A program made the position numbers and the translations under genes. This document shows, piece after piece, positions 33,479 through 42,999 of a stretch of DNA of 64,000 nt. Positions within the stretch are counted from its first letter, which is position 1; each line of letters starts with the position of its first letter. The stretch is from Sphingomonas sp. Its GTDB lineage: Bacteria; Pseudomonadota; Alphaproteobacteria; Sphingomonadales; Sphingomonadaceae. The stretch lies in NCBI RefSeq assembly GCF_024508665.1, contig NZ_JANINP010000006.1, positions 982,001 through 1,046,000 on the forward strand. The letters are read 5' to 3'. The notes below the pieces were generated by a model. That model was not told the origin of the DNA. It saw nothing but the letters and a program-made list of their open reading frames with translations, and made no database searches.

Positions 33479-35437
33479 TCAAAAGCCGATCCGCCGGCCC
33501 CCTTCCGGCCGCGACGCCACTTCCCTCGCCACCAGCGCGACCAGCGCCTCGGGTTCGGGCCGCGCCTCGGCGAAGCGCAGGCCGCGCGCCACCACCGCGA
33601 GGTCGCCCGGCGTCACCCCACGCAACTCAGCCAGCGAGCGTGGCGCCGGCACCCCGAATGTCCGCTCGAACGCCTTCGCCGCGCGCGCCGGGGACAGTGC
33701 GCTCAGTTCGAGCTTGAACACGAACCGCCGCATCGCCGCAGGATCGAGCTTCGCCGCATAGTTGGTCGCCGCGATGAACGGCAACGGATGCCGTTCGAAC
33801 CAGGTCAGCAATTCGTTGACCTGGCTCACTTCCCAACTCGCCTGCGCATTGCCGCGATCGGCGAGGATCGAGTCGATCTCGTCGAACAACAGCACGGCCT
33901 CCTCTTCGCGCGCCTCGGCGAAGGCGTCGGCGATATTCGCCTCGGTACCGCCAACCCATTTGGACAACAGATCCGACGCCCGCTTGACGATCAGCGGCCG
34001 GTCGAGCCGCTCGGCCAGGTGATGCGCCAACGCGGTCTTGCCGGTGCCGGGCGGTCCCGTCAGCAGCAAGGAGAAGTCGCGCGGTGCGTCGGCGCGCGTC
34101 ACGCGGTCGAGCAAGGCAGCGACGTCGACGTCCGCTTCGACCAAGGCAGGATCGAACCCTTTCGTGCCTTCGACCGGGCGCAGCGGGCCTGAAAGCGCCG
34201 TTACCAGAGATTCGGCCGCCGCCACCGCATCGCCACCGGCCAGTTTGGCCGTCCGGATAGCCACGCGCGCAACGCTCGCCGCTTCGGGCGCGCGCGTCAC
34301 CAAGGCGTTGAACGCCGCTGGAACGGCCACGCCCTCCTCGGCCGCGATCCGCGCGAGCACTTCCCGCGCCGCCCGCGCCGACGGCTGCTTCATGTGCAGC
34401 ACGAAGCTCATCCGCCGCAGAATGGCGGGATCGACGTTGCCGATCGCATTGCTGGTCCAGATCACCGGCAGCTTGTTGGTTTCCAGCATCCGGTTGACGA
34501 ATACCTTTGAGCCCTGTCGCCCCTGGATCGAATTGCCGCTTCCGCGTGCCGCGTCGCCGATCAAATCCTCGAACTCGTCGAACAGCAACACGGTATTGCC
34601 TCGTGTCGCGAACGCTCGCTGGCCGATCATGAGCGACTCGATCCGGTCATCGCGGGTCGGTTCCTCGCCATCGAACACATTCTCGCCGACAGCGAACAAG
34701 ACCACGCTCGCGGCTGCCGCCAGGCTGCGCGCGAACTCGGTCTTACCTGTCCCCGGCGGTCCGTGGATCAGGATGTTGACCCCCTCGGCGCGCGTTGCGA
34801 CCGCGCCGCGCAGCATCCGCGCGAGCATGTCGGCGTAGCCCTTGGCCTGCGGGAATGCGTCGAGCGGCAGGCGTGCCTGCTGGCGCATGCCGACCATTGC
34901 GGTGACGATTTCCTCGCCATCCTCGATGCCGCGATCGAGCAGGCGTTCGAACCGCCAGGCCGTCTCTATCCGCGGCGCGGACAGATATTCCTGCGACAGC
35001 TCGAACAGGCCAAGCCGCATCACCGGGCTGGCACGCGTGGCGCCGGCGCTGGGTGCGCCGGCCGCGATGCCGATCATCGCCGCCATGTCGACTTGCGCGC
35101 GCGCCATGGCTCGCGCCAGCGCATTGGCACGCGGGCGTCGCTCGAACACGAGCGCGTAGAACAGCAGACGGCGGTCGAACTCGCCCAGCTGCAGCATGTC
35201 GCCCAGCGACGCGGTCAACGTCGCCAGCGCGTCGTCGGCGTCGCCCGCCTTCGCCGCGCGCTTCGCCATTTTCTCGATCCAGCCGAGGTCGACCGTCACA
35301 TCCTTGATGGTCTTGCCCGCCAGCCAGCTCGCATTGGTTTCGCCCCACTCGATCAGCGCGCGGCTGACCTGAGCGGAGCTTCGATGAGTATCGATCAGGT
35401 GGCGCAACAGCGTCGCCACCAGGCGCAACTCGCCCAT
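33479..35437 (-). CDS. Tandem AAA+ ATPase
   Basis: From the ATG at 35437 the protein has 652 residues. A helical N-terminal part (1-210) is followed by two AAA modules. The first has Walker A GPPGTGKT (226-233), Walker B LLFDEFEDL (about 284) and sensor 1 TSNA. The second has Walker A GPPGTGKT (461-468), a pore-loop-like KWVGGTE and Walker B VLLFDEID (about 514-521). Both contain the arginine-rich DP..LRR-type segment. The second module looks like a classical Cdc48/FtsH-type AAA. It probably remodels or unfolds proteins; the client is unknown and no adaptor is visible next to it. Confidence 0.88.
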   Translation of the reverse strand: MGELRLVATLLRHLIDTHRSSAQVSRALIEWGETNASWLAGKTIKDVTVDLGWIEKMAKRAAKAGDADDALATLTASLGDMLQLGEFDRRLLFYALVFERRPRANALARAMARAQVDMAAMIGIAAGAPSAGATRASPVMRLGLFELSQEYLSAPRIETAWRFERLLDRGIEDGEEIVTAMVGMRQQARLPLDAFPQAKGYADMLARMLRGAVATRAEGVNILIHGPPGTGKTEFARSLAAAASVVLFAVGENVFDGEEPTRDDRIESLMIGQRAFATRGNTVLLFDEFEDLIGDAARGSGNSIQGRQGSKVFVNRMLETNKLPVIWTSNAIGNVDPAILRRMSFVLHMKQPSARAAREVLARIAAEEGVAVPAAFNALVTRAPEAASVARVAIRTAKLAGGDAVAAAESLVTALSGPLRPVEGTKGFDPALVEADVDVAALLDRVTRADAPRDFSLLLTGPPGTGKTALAHHLAERLDRPLIVKRASDLLSKWVGGTEANIADAFAEAREEEAVLLFDEIDSILADRGNAQASWEVSQVNELLTWFERHPLPFIAATNYAAKLDPAAMRRFVFKLELSALSPARAAKAFERTFGVPAPRSLAELRGVTPGDLAVVARGLRFAEARPEPEALVALVAREVASRPEGGRRIGF

Positions 35438-35757
35438 GACATCTCCTTCGTGCCGCACGCGCGCAAAAGCGCACGCACGCGACAGCTCGTTTAGTGGTTG
35501 TGGAGATCGGCGCGCCCGATGCCCGCGGGCCGGCGCGCAAGGGATTGCGCTAGGGCTGGCGCGGGACGCGGACGGAGCGGAGCCCCGTTATGATCTTGCG
35601 TCCAAACATGCAGTGTCCTCACTTGTCGGGCAGACTCGCCGCCCGAGGCCGGGCCCGTTACGCCCGTGGACCGATAACGTCAAGCGTCGCCGCCGAGCAT
35701 CACGCTTGCCGCCGTCACGCGACACGCTACACCGTCGGCAAAACAGGGGAATCATCG
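35438..35757. other. 320-base divergent intergenic region
   Basis: Lies between the AAA ATPase (minus) and the MFS transporter (plus). I see no small gene and no convincing hairpin. A possible plus-strand promoter is TTGCCG (35707-35712) with TACACC 16 bases later (35729-35734), which is weak. Confidence 0.3.
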
Positions 35758-37350
35758 ATGGCGACGGTAATGGCGGAAGAGTTGCGGCCGGATCCGAGCC
35801 CATCCGACATCCGGCTGGTCATCGCCGCCTCGTCGCTCGGTACCGCGTTCGAGTGGTACGATTTCTTCATCTACGGCACGCTCGCCAAGATCATCGGCGC
35901 GGCGTTCTTCCCGGCGGGGAACGAGATGGTGCAGACTTTGCTCGCCTGGGCCGGGTTCGCCGTCGGATTCGGTTTCCGTCCGTTGGGCGCGGTGTTGTTC
36001 GGTTATCTCGGCGACAAGCTCGGTAGGAAATACACTTTCCTCGTCACCATCACGTTGATGGGTATCGCGACGGCGGGGGTCGGCTTGATCCCGCCTGCCG
36101 CGCAGATCGGCCTATGGGCGCCCGGTATCATCATCCTGTTGCGTGTGGCGCAGGGCCTGGCGCTGGGCGGCGAATATGGCGGCGCGGCGATCTACGTCGC
36201 CGAACATTCGCCGGCGGGCAAATCGGGTTTTTATACCAGCTTCATCCAGGCCTGCGTCGCGGGCGGGTTCATCCTCTCCCTTGCGGTGGTGCTGCTGACC
36301 AAGCTTGCCGTGAGCGAAGCTGCCTGGGCGGCCTGGGCATGGCGGTTTCCGTTCCTGTTCTCGCTGGTACTGCTCGCGGTATCTTTGTGGATGCGGCTCA
36401 AGCTCAGCGAGAGCCCGGTGTTCCGGGCGATCAAGGAGGCGGGCGAGACGGTCAAGAATCCGATCGTTTCCAGCTTCACTTATCCCGGCAATCTCAAGCG
36501 GCTGTTCGTCGCCTTGTTCGGCGTCGCCGCCGGCCTGACCGTGATCTGGTACACCGCGCTCTTCTCCACCCTGTCGTTCCTGACCACGACGATGCGCGTC
36601 GAGGAAACCACCGCGCAGTTGATCGTCGGCGCGGCCGGCGGCGCGGGATTGTTCTGGTTCATCTATTTCGGGCGCCTGTCCGATCGCGTCGGTCGCAAGG
36701 GGCCGATCGTGATCGGCTATGCGGTGACCCTTGCCCTGCTGTTCCCGATCTTCTGGGTGATGGGCAGCGCGGCCAATCCCGATCTCGCGCATGCCGCCAA
36801 GCGCGCGCCCGTGATCGTGTCGGGGCCGCATTGCACCTATGATCCGTTCGCCGCGAAGCAGGTCGACGAATGCGGCCAGTTGCTCGACTATTTCTCGAAG
36901 AAGGGCATCGCCTACACCAAGGACACGACGCCCGCGATCGCGGTAATCATCGGAGGAGACGCAGTCGCCGACACCAGCCCGGCCGGGCTCGACGCGGCGC
37001 TTGCCGCCAATGGTTACAAGCTGGACAAGGTGCGACCGACGGCGATCGGGATCGCGGTCATCATCTTCGCCATGCTGGTGATGGGCGCGCTTGCGGGGGC
37101 GACTTACGGTCCGGTCGCGGCCTTGCTCGCCGAAATGTTTCCGGCGCGCATCCGCTATAGCTCCATGTCGATCCCCTATCATATCGGCACCGGCTATTTC
37201 GGCGGCTTCCTGCCGTTCATCAGCCAATATATCGTCGCGAAGACCGGCAATCCCTATGCGGGGCTGTGGTATACCTGGATCGTCGTGTTGATGGCGTTGC
37301 TGGTGTCGCTCTGGGGCTTGAAGTGGAAAGGCGACAAGCTTCCGGATTGA
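35758..37350 (+). CDS. MHS-family MFS transporter with large internal insert
   Basis: Metabolite:H+ symporter type MFS protein of 530 residues from the ATG at 35758. It opens with the MHS signature SLGTAFEWYDFFIYGT (about 24-39), then GYLGDKLGRKYTF (motif A) and RVAQGLALGGEYGGAAIY. About 85 residues with three Cys (around 345-425, including GPHCTYDPFAAKQVDECGQ) are inserted before helix 9 or 10; typical family members have about 430-450 residues. The substrate is unknown; related proteins carry organic acids or betaines. It stands upstream of alr by 49 bases. Confidence 0.87.
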   Translation: MATVMAEELRPDPSPSDIRLVIAASSLGTAFEWYDFFIYGTLAKIIGAAFFPAGNEMVQTLLAWAGFAVGFGFRPLGAVLFGYLGDKLGRKYTFLVTITLMGIATAGVGLIPPAAQIGLWAPGIIILLRVAQGLALGGEYGGAAIYVAEHSPAGKSGFYTSFIQACVAGGFILSLAVVLLTKLAVSEAAWAAWAWRFPFLFSLVLLAVSLWMRLKLSESPVFRAIKEAGETVKNPIVSSFTYPGNLKRLFVALFGVAAGLTVIWYTALFSTLSFLTTTMRVEETTAQLIVGAAGGAGLFWFIYFGRLSDRVGRKGPIVIGYAVTLALLFPIFWVMGSAANPDLAHAAKRAPVIVSGPHCTYDPFAAKQVDECGQLLDYFSKKGIAYTKDTTPAIAVIIGGDAVADTSPAGLDAALAANGYKLDKVRPTAIGIAVIIFAMLVMGALAGATYGPVAALLAEMFPARIRYSSMSIPYHIGTGYFGGFLPFISQYIVAKTGNPYAGLWYTWIVVLMALLVSLWGLKWKGDKLPD

Positions 37351-37399
37351 ACCCGGTCCAGGGGTGGCACGCCGCGCTGCCTCCCGCTAGGCAGCGCGC

Positions 37400-38428
37400 A
37401 TGTTCGATCTTGCGCTCCGCCTGCGTCGCGATGCCGACGCTCTAGTGACCAATTGGCGTGCGCTGGCACGGTTGAGCGGGACCGCGGCGTGCGGCGCGGC
37501 GATCAAGGCCGATGGTTATGGGCTTGGCGCCGGCTGGGTGGCGGAGACTCTTGCGGCGGCGGGATGCCGCGATTTCTTCGTCGCCACCTGGGCCGAAGCC
37601 GCCGCACTCGCGCCGCTCGGCCTGCCCAATCTGGCAGTATTCCACGGCGTGCGCGACGAGGATATGGAATTGGCCCTGTCGGGCATCGCGACGCCGGTGC
37701 TCAACACGGCCGTGCAGGCTGCGCGCTGGCGGAACGCGGGAGGCGGCGCCTGCCATGTCATGCTCGATACGGGCATGAACCGGCTCGGATTAGGCGAGGG
37801 CGACCTCGCCGCCGGCGCGCTCGAGGGGCTCGTAGTGGATACGCTGATGAGTCACCTCGCCTCGGCCGACGAGGATAGCGCGCAGAATGGCGAGCAACGC
37901 GGCCGGTTCGTCGCGATGGCCGACAAGGTCGCGGCGCGACGACTGAGTCTCGCCAATTCGGCCGGGATCGCGCTCGGGCCCGATTACACGTTCGACCTCA
38001 CGCGGCCGGGTCTCGCGCTCTATGGCGGTGTTCCGCGACCGGAGCTTGCCGGCGTGATAACGCAAGTGGCCTTCCCCGAAGCGCAGGTGCTCCAGCGCCG
38101 CACCGTGCGTGCGGGAGAGGCGGTGGGGTATAATGCCACCTGGGTAGCGCCGGTTGATACGGAGATCGCGATCCTCAATTACGGTTATGCCGACGGTTAT
38201 TTCCGGGGCTTTTCGGGGCGGGGCGCGGCGTGGCTAGGGGATTCGGTCCTGCCATTGATCGGCCGCGTGTCGATGGATTTGATCGCGATCGACGTGACGG
38301 GCCACGATGTGGCCGAGGGCGATTGGCTCTGGGTCGATTTCGACCTGCCGCGCGCGGCGGCGCAGTCGGGCATGTCGCAATATGAATTGCTGACGGGATT
38401 GGGATCGCGTTTCCGCCGAGTCGGTTGA
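37400..38428 (+). CDS. alr: Alanine racemase
   Basis: PLP enzyme interconverting L- and D-alanine for peptidoglycan. The 342 residues carry the PLP lysine K36 in AIKADGYGLGA and the second catalytic base Tyr in AVGYNATW near 243. The C-terminal beta domain has IGRVSMDLIAIDVT. It is slightly shorter than the usual 350-370 residues, mainly at the N-terminus. It is followed by a convergent thiolase gene with a 38-base gap holding a hairpin. Confidence 0.93.
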   Translation: MFDLALRLRRDADALVTNWRALARLSGTAACGAAIKADGYGLGAGWVAETLAAAGCRDFFVATWAEAAALAPLGLPNLAVFHGVRDEDMELALSGIATPVLNTAVQAARWRNAGGGACHVMLDTGMNRLGLGEGDLAAGALEGLVVDTLMSHLASADEDSAQNGEQRGRFVAMADKVAARRLSLANSAGIALGPDYTFDLTRPGLALYGGVPRPELAGVITQVAFPEAQVLQRRTVRAGEAVGYNATWVAPVDTEIAILNYGYADGYFRGFSGRGAAWLGDSVLPLIGRVSMDLIAIDVTGHDVAEGDWLWVDFDLPRAAAQSGMSQYELLTGLGSRFRRVG

Positions 38429-38452
38429 CCGGCCCCAACTAAGGAGCCGGTC
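38427..38452. terminator. Hairpin between alr and acetyl-CoA acetyltransferase
   Basis: GACCGGC-(12 bases)-GCCGGTC lies in the 38-base gap between convergent genes, overlapping the alr stop. No T run follows on either strand, so termination strength is doubtful. Confidence 0.35.
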
Positions 38453-38466
38453 GCCGACTTGTCAGC

Positions 38467-39639
38467 TCACCGCTCGACGCACATCGCGATTCCCATTCCG
38501 CCGCCGATGCAAAGCGTCGCCAGGCCCTTCTTCGCGTCGCGCTTGGCCATCTCGTAGAGCAGAGTCGTCAGCACGCGCGCGCCCGAGGCGCCGATCGGGT
38601 GTCCGATCGCGATCGCGCCGCCATTGACGTTGACCCTGTCCGGATCCCAACCGAGTTCCTTGCCGACCGACAGCGCCTGCGCGGCGAAAGCCTCATTCGC
38701 TTCGATCAGATCGAGATCGGCGATCGACCAGCCGGCCTTTTCCAGCGCGCGGCGGGTCGCCGGCACCGGGCCGATACCCATGATCGACGGATCGACCCCG
38801 GCCGATGCCCAGCTCGCGATCCGCGCGAGCACCGGCGCGCCGCGCTTCGCCGCCTCGTCGGCCGACATCACCACCAAGGCCGCGGCGCCGTCGTTCAGGC
38901 CGGAAGCATTGGCCGCGGTCACCGTGCCGTCCTTCTTGAACGCGGGACGCACGCCCGACACGCTGTCGATGGTCACGCCCGCACGGATATATTCGTCGTC
39001 GGTGACGACCGTGTCGCCCTTGCGGCCTTTGATCGTGACGGGCGCGATCTCGTCGCGGAAGCGACCAGACGAGCGGGCCGCGTCGGCAAGGTTCTGAGAG
39101 CGGACCGAGAACGCGTCCTGCATCTCGCGCGTGATCTGATATTGCTCGGCCAGGTTCTCGGCCGTGATTCCCATATGATAGCCGTTGAACACGTCGGTCA
39201 GGCCGTCGCGGATCATCGTGTCAACCAGCTCGAGCGAGCCCATTTTCTGGCCGGCGCGGATGGTCTGGGCATGCGCGCTCTGCGACATCGATTCCTGACC
39301 GCCGGCGACGACGATCCGCGCATCCCCGGTCGCGACCGCCTGCGCCGCCAGCGCCACCGTGCGCAGGCCCGATCCGCACACCTGGTTGACGCCCCAGGCC
39401 GGGATTTCCTTGGGCACGCCGGCAGCCATCGATGCCTGCCGCGCGGGGTTCTGGCCCTGGGCCGCCGTCAGGACTTGGCCCAGGATGACTTCGGACACTT
39501 CCTCGCCCGCGACCCCGGCCTGCGCCAGCGCGGCTTCGATCGCGACGCGGCCAAGCTCGTGCGCCGGGGTCCCGCCGAACGCGCCCATGAAGCTGCCGAC
39601 CGGCGTGCGCTTGGCGGCGGTAATGACGATGTCGGTCAT
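38467..39639 (-). CDS. phaA: Acetyl-CoA C-acetyltransferase (thiolase)
   Basis: Condenses two acetyl-CoA to acetoacetyl-CoA or performs the reverse thiolysis. The 390 residues include the nucleophile Cys88 in NQVCGSGLR, the NEAFAAQ motif near 315, the His in [16 protein letters not shown] near 346 and the second Cys in [11 protein letters not shown] near 376. Downstream of the PhaC-like gene on the same strand (35 bases apart) and close to phaR, it fits polyhydroxybutyrate synthesis, but a role in fatty acid or amino acid breakdown is equally possible. Confidence 0.93.
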   Translation of the reverse strand: MTDIVITAAKRTPVGSFMGAFGGTPAHELGRVAIEAALAQAGVAGEEVSEVILGQVLTAAQGQNPARQASMAAGVPKEIPAWGVNQVCGSGLRTVALAAQAVATGDARIVVAGGQESMSQSAHAQTIRAGQKMGSLELVDTMIRDGLTDVFNGYHMGITAENLAEQYQITREMQDAFSVRSQNLADAARSSGRFRDEIAPVTIKGRKGDTVVTDDEYIRAGVTIDSVSGVRPAFKKDGTVTAANASGLNDGAAALVVMSADEAAKRGAPVLARIASWASAGVDPSIMGIGPVPATRRALEKAGWSIADLDLIEANEAFAAQALSVGKELGWDPDRVNVNGGAIAIGHPIGASGARVLTTLLYEMAKRDAKKGLATLCIGGGMGIAMCVER

Positions 39640-39674
39640 GGAGACTCCGATTCAGCTGTGGGTTTGGCGGCTAT

Positions 39675-40706
39675 CTAGGCGCGCTTTAGCCACTGCGCCA
39701 GCGGCTCCCACAATTGTACTTTCGCTCGGCCACCCACGATCATGCCGACATGTCCCGAGCCCAGGTCGTGGCGATCGGTCAGGTCGGCGGCACTTTCCTT
39801 CGGGACGATGCGGTCGCTGAGCGAGACGAATTCGACCGCGGGGCAGGGGAGGGCGTGTGGGTCGACCGTGCGACCCGCGACGGTCCAGCCGCCTGTGCCG
39901 GTCAGGTCGTGGCCGACGAACTCCTCGAACAGCTGCCGGCCGGCCGCGTAGGGCAAGGGCGCGCCGGCATTCGCCCAGTCCTCCAGCGCGATGAATCCGT
40001 CCCAGGCGGGACTGCCGGGCTCCATACGCCCGAACGCCTCATATTTGCTCACCGTGCGGCCCGGATCGAGCCGCCAGAATCCGGTCTGCAGCACTTCCAT
40101 CGGGACCAACCCCATGCGTTCGCAGGACGGCCTGGCCGATTGCCACAACTCGCCGATCGCCGCGCGCCCGCCGCCGAAGCCCGCGAAATGCCATGGCGTG
40201 GCGATCAGTGCGAGCCCGGCCACCGCGCCTGCCGCCGCGGCGGCGAGCGCCAGGGTGCCCCCAAGGCAATAGCCGACCAGCAACGGCGGCTCGTCGAACC
40301 TGGCGATGAGGGGCAACAATATACGCTCGACATGCGCGGTCACGTCCAGCGCTCGATCGGCCGACGACGGCTCGCCCCAATCGAGCAGATAGGGATGCAG
40401 GCCTTGTTCGCTGCACCAGCGCAACAAGGAATTTTGCGGCGCAAGATCGAGGATGAAAGGCGGGTTGATCAGCGACGGCACGAAGATCACCGGCCGGCCA
40501 GCGCCACCATAGTCGCGAAGGCGGGCTCGCTGCTGCCTGTATCGTATCGGTGCGAGACGCCTTTTGCCCTTGCGCGGCGCTTGCTGATACGCCCTCAGTC
40601 CAGCCAAGGCGGCGGCGCGGCGCTCGGGCGATGCTGCGGTTTCTTCGCGCAGCATGTCGAGGAATAAGGGTAAGGGGCGCGGTCCATGTTGCGGTGCGTC
40701 ATGCAT
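39675..40706 (-). CDS. Short PhaC-like alpha/beta hydrolase
   Basis: A 343-residue protein with the poly(3-hydroxyalkanoate) synthase core but without the roughly 200-residue N-terminal domain of class I synthases. The lipase-like box has a Cys nucleophile, GYCLGG (C147). The other triad members are placed as in PhaC: Asp298 in SLSDRIVP and His319 in GSGHVGMIVGG. VIFVPSLINPPFILDL near 73-88 is also PhaC-like. It lies 43 bases from divergent phaR and next to phaA. It could be a small polymer synthase, a depolymerase or an acyl-transfer enzyme. Confidence 0.8.
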   Translation of the reverse strand: MHDAPQHGPRPLPLFLDMLREETAASPERRAAALAGLRAYQQAPRKGKRRLAPIRYRQQRARLRDYGGAGRPVIFVPSLINPPFILDLAPQNSLLRWCSEQGLHPYLLDWGEPSSADRALDVTAHVERILLPLIARFDEPPLLVGYCLGGTLALAAAAAGAVAGLALIATPWHFAGFGGGRAAIGELWQSARPSCERMGLVPMEVLQTGFWRLDPGRTVSKYEAFGRMEPGSPAWDGFIALEDWANAGAPLPYAAGRQLFEEFVGHDLTGTGGWTVAGRTVDPHALPCPAVEFVSLSDRIVPKESAADLTDRHDLGSGHVGMIVGGRAKVQLWEPLAQWLKRA

Positions 40707-40749
40707 CGGTGGTACAGCCGCGACAAATCATTGGAGGGGCGCTCCCATC

Positions 40750-41310
40750 ATGAAGAAGCAGGCGGCCGCCGACGGCCCGGTGATCATCAAGAAATACGCC
40801 AATCGCCGACTCTATAATACCGAAAGCTCGTCCTACATCACGCTCGACCATCTCGCCGCGATGACGCGCGAGGGGCGTGATTTCAAGGTCGTCGACGCCA
40901 AGACCGATGAGGACATCACGCACAACGTGCTGACTCAGATCATCATGGAAGAGGAAGCGCGCGGCCAGACGATGCTGCCGGTCAATTTCCTGCGTCAGTT
41001 GATCGCGATGTACGGCGACTCGATGCAGGCGTTCGTGCCGAGCTATCTCGAAGCGTCGATGGATAGCTTCCGCCGCAACCAGGAACAGTTCAAATCGGCG
41101 GTCGAGGGCGCGTTCGCCAACTCGCCCTTCGCCGAGATCGCCAAGCGCAACATGGCGATGTTCGAAGCGGCGACCTCGGCGTTCAAGCCGCAGACAGGAG
41201 CTGCCGCCCCTGCGACTCCGGCCAAGCCGGCAAGTGCCGACGACGACGTCTCCGCCCTCAAGGCCGAATTGGCGCGCCTGCAGGAAAAGATCGAGAAGCT
41301 CGGCCACTAA
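40750..41310 (+). CDS. phaR: Polyhydroxyalkanoate synthesis repressor PhaR
   Basis: DNA- and polymer-binding regulator of 186 residues. The N-terminal domain is highly recognisable: IIKKYANRRLYNTESSSYITL (core KKYANRRLYNTE) followed by VVDAKTDEDITHNVLTQII. A second conserved helical block LRQLIAMYGDSMQAFVPSYLE follows, and the C-terminal tail is Ala/Pro-rich. The ATG at 40750 has TTGGAGGGG upstream. It presumably controls phasin and PHA genes, perhaps the divergent PhaC-like gene. Confidence 0.93.
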   Translation: MKKQAAADGPVIIKKYANRRLYNTESSSYITLDHLAAMTREGRDFKVVDAKTDEDITHNVLTQIIMEEEARGQTMLPVNFLRQLIAMYGDSMQAFVPSYLEASMDSFRRNQEQFKSAVEGAFANSPFAEIAKRNMAMFEAATSAFKPQTGAAAPATPAKPASADDDVSALKAELARLQEKIEKLGH

Positions 41311-41315
41311 GAATC

Positions 41316-41513
41316 GTGGACTTTTCGGCGAAACAGATCGCCGGGGCGGTCGCGGCTGCCCTGGCCATCCTGGCGCTTGCCGCTGGAATAATCGATTGGC
41401 GCCACCGCAAGCGTAGCGATCTCGACCGGGTGTCTTTGATCGACTGGCGCAATGTCCAGGTATTCGCGCTGATCGCCACGATCATCGCGGCGGCGGTCGC
41501 GTTCCAGCTTTAG
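41316..41513 (+). CDS. Small two-helix membrane protein
   Basis: A 65-residue open frame with a GTG start five bases after phaR. Two hydrophobic helices (about 8-27 and 46-64) flank a charged loop DWRHRKRSDLDRVSLIDWRN. I do not recognise a family. The regular helix-loop-helix pattern and the position behind phaR support a real gene. The start has no strong ribosome binding site, so it may be translated by coupling. The 3' end overlaps the convergent glycosyltransferase gene by 32 bases. Confidence 0.55.
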   Translation: MDFSAKQIAGAVAAALAILALAAGIIDWRHRKRSDLDRVSLIDWRNVQVFALIATIIAAAVAFQL

Positions 41514-42999
41514 CGCCGCCGACCGGGACGGCGCGGGCGGGCAGGTCGCGGCGCAAATAGACCAGGGTGCGATACTCGGCGCGTGGCACATTGTAGATCA
41601 CGCGATAGCCGCCCAGTGCCGCCTTCAGCGCCGCCAGGCTGCCCGGATTCCAGATGCCGAGCAGGCGCGTCGAGGTGACGATTACCGGCGGCCGCGCGGC
41701 GAGGATGCGCCGGACCTCGGCCGCTTCGTCGATTCCGGTCGCGCCCTGCTCGGTGGTATAGGCCAACAGGTTCGGAAAGGCGTAGCGCGTGGGCAGGCAG
41801 GTGCCGGCGTGCTGGTAGGTGAACGTGTCGCCGATAAAGACATAGGGGCAGCCACCATGGCTGTTGGCCTTGACCAATTCCGCGACAGCGTAGGCGCCTT
41901 CGCCATCATTGCTCTTGATCCCGCGCTCGACGACGTTGAGCAGCAGCCCGAGCGCCAGAGTGGCGATGAGCAGCCGCGACGACCGGCCCAGCGCGCGCGC
42001 CGCGACCACCGCGATCGGCGCGACGAGCGGCAAGGCGTAATGATCGAAGAACGTGCCGATCAGCAGGAACCCGCCCCCGGCCGCCGCCAGCCAGCCAAAC
42101 CCGATCACCGCTTCCTCGCGTCGATCGGTGCGGGACCGCCACGCCCAGGCGATCGCCGCCGACACGATCAATGGCGACAAGGTCGCGACGATGCCGAGCA
42201 GCCGCATCGCCAATTGGTCGGTCGGATAGCCCGCGCGCAGGAAGATCGAGGTGACGTTGGCGAACCAGAAGGCGTCAAACGCCGTCGGACCCAGGTGCCA
42301 ATAATATGCGCCGATCGCCAAGGTCGGCGCCAGGCCCGCCAACACCCACAATAAGGCGGCACCGGCGAGCAGCGTCCAGCCCGCGCCGGTGCGGCGCAGA
42401 TACCAGAGATGGGCGCAGCCGATGAACGCGCCTTCGATCGCGGGCGTGTATTTGGCCTGGATCGCCAACCCGCCGAGGAGGCAGGCGACCGTTCCCCAAG
42501 CGACGATCGCGCGGGTCGCGCCTGCCCGCGCGCGCTCGGGCAAGTGGAGCGCGATCAACGCCGCGCCGGCAACGAACAGATTGTAGAAGACCGGCGATTG
42601 TCCGCCGCGGCCACCCAGCAACGGCAACCAGATCAGATACGCCGCGCCAGCCGCCAGCGCGCCCGTTCGGCTTGCCCCCGTTCGTAATGCCGCGCGCCAG
42701 ACGATATAGGCGGTCGCGGCGGCGAACAGGCTCGCGACCAATTGATAGGCGATCACGCCGTCGCCCGGCAGCAGGCGCATCGCGGCATAAAGCAGGAACA
42801 GCCCAACCGGCTTGCGGTCCCAGATGTCGAGATAAGGTATCGCGCCGTGCACCATGCGGTCGCCGACCAGCAGATAATATTGCTCGTCGACATGGATGAC
42901 GGGATTGCCGAAGTCCCAGGCGCGCAGGGCGAGCGCGACGACCGCGAGCACCGCCGCCATCTGCCAGGCCCTGAGACGATCCAACCCGCCTGCGCTCAA
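41482..42999 (-). CDS. GT39-type membrane glycosyltransferase
   Basis: Polytopic membrane protein of 505 residues resembling PMT/ArnT-type enzymes, which transfer sugars from polyprenyl phosphates. After helix 1 comes the acidic loop FGNPVIHVDEQYYLLVGDRM, whose DE pair fits the catalytic site of the family, then DIWDRKPVGLFLLYA. About ten membrane helices follow, then a soluble C-terminal part. I chose the TTG at 42999 because it overlaps the stop of the preceding protease gene (TTGA), as at btuF. An ATG 12 codons later is an alternative. Confidence 0.8.
   Translation of the reverse strand: MSAGGLDRLRAWQMAAVLAVVALALRAWDFGNPVIHVDEQYYLLVGDRMVHGAIPYLDIWDRKPVGLFLLYAAMRLLPGDGVIAYQLVASLFAAATAYIVWRAALRTGASRTGALAAGAAYLIWLPLLGGRGGQSPVFYNLFVAGAALIALHLPERARAGATRAIVAWGTVACLLGGLAIQAKYTPAIEGAFIGCAHLWYLRRTGAGWTLLAGAALLWVLAGLAPTLAIGAYYWHLGPTAFDAFWFANVTSIFLRAGYPTDQLAMRLLGIVATLSPLIVSAAIAWAWRSRTDRREEAVIGFGWLAAAGGGFLLIGTFFDHYALPLVAPIAVVAARALGRSSRLLIATLALGLLLNVVERGIKSNDGEGAYAVAELVKANSHGGCPYVFIGDTFTYQHAGTCLPTRYAFPNLLAYTTEQGATGIDEAAEVRRILAARPPVIVTSTRLLGIWNPGSLAALKAALGGYRVIYNVPRAEYRTLVYLRRDLPARAVPVGGAKAGTRPPPR

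Noticed and set aside
39675..40706. PhaC-like gene considered as a truncated pseudogene
   Set aside because: The triad, start region and reading frame are intact and no remnant of an N-terminal domain is found upstream, where phaR begins.
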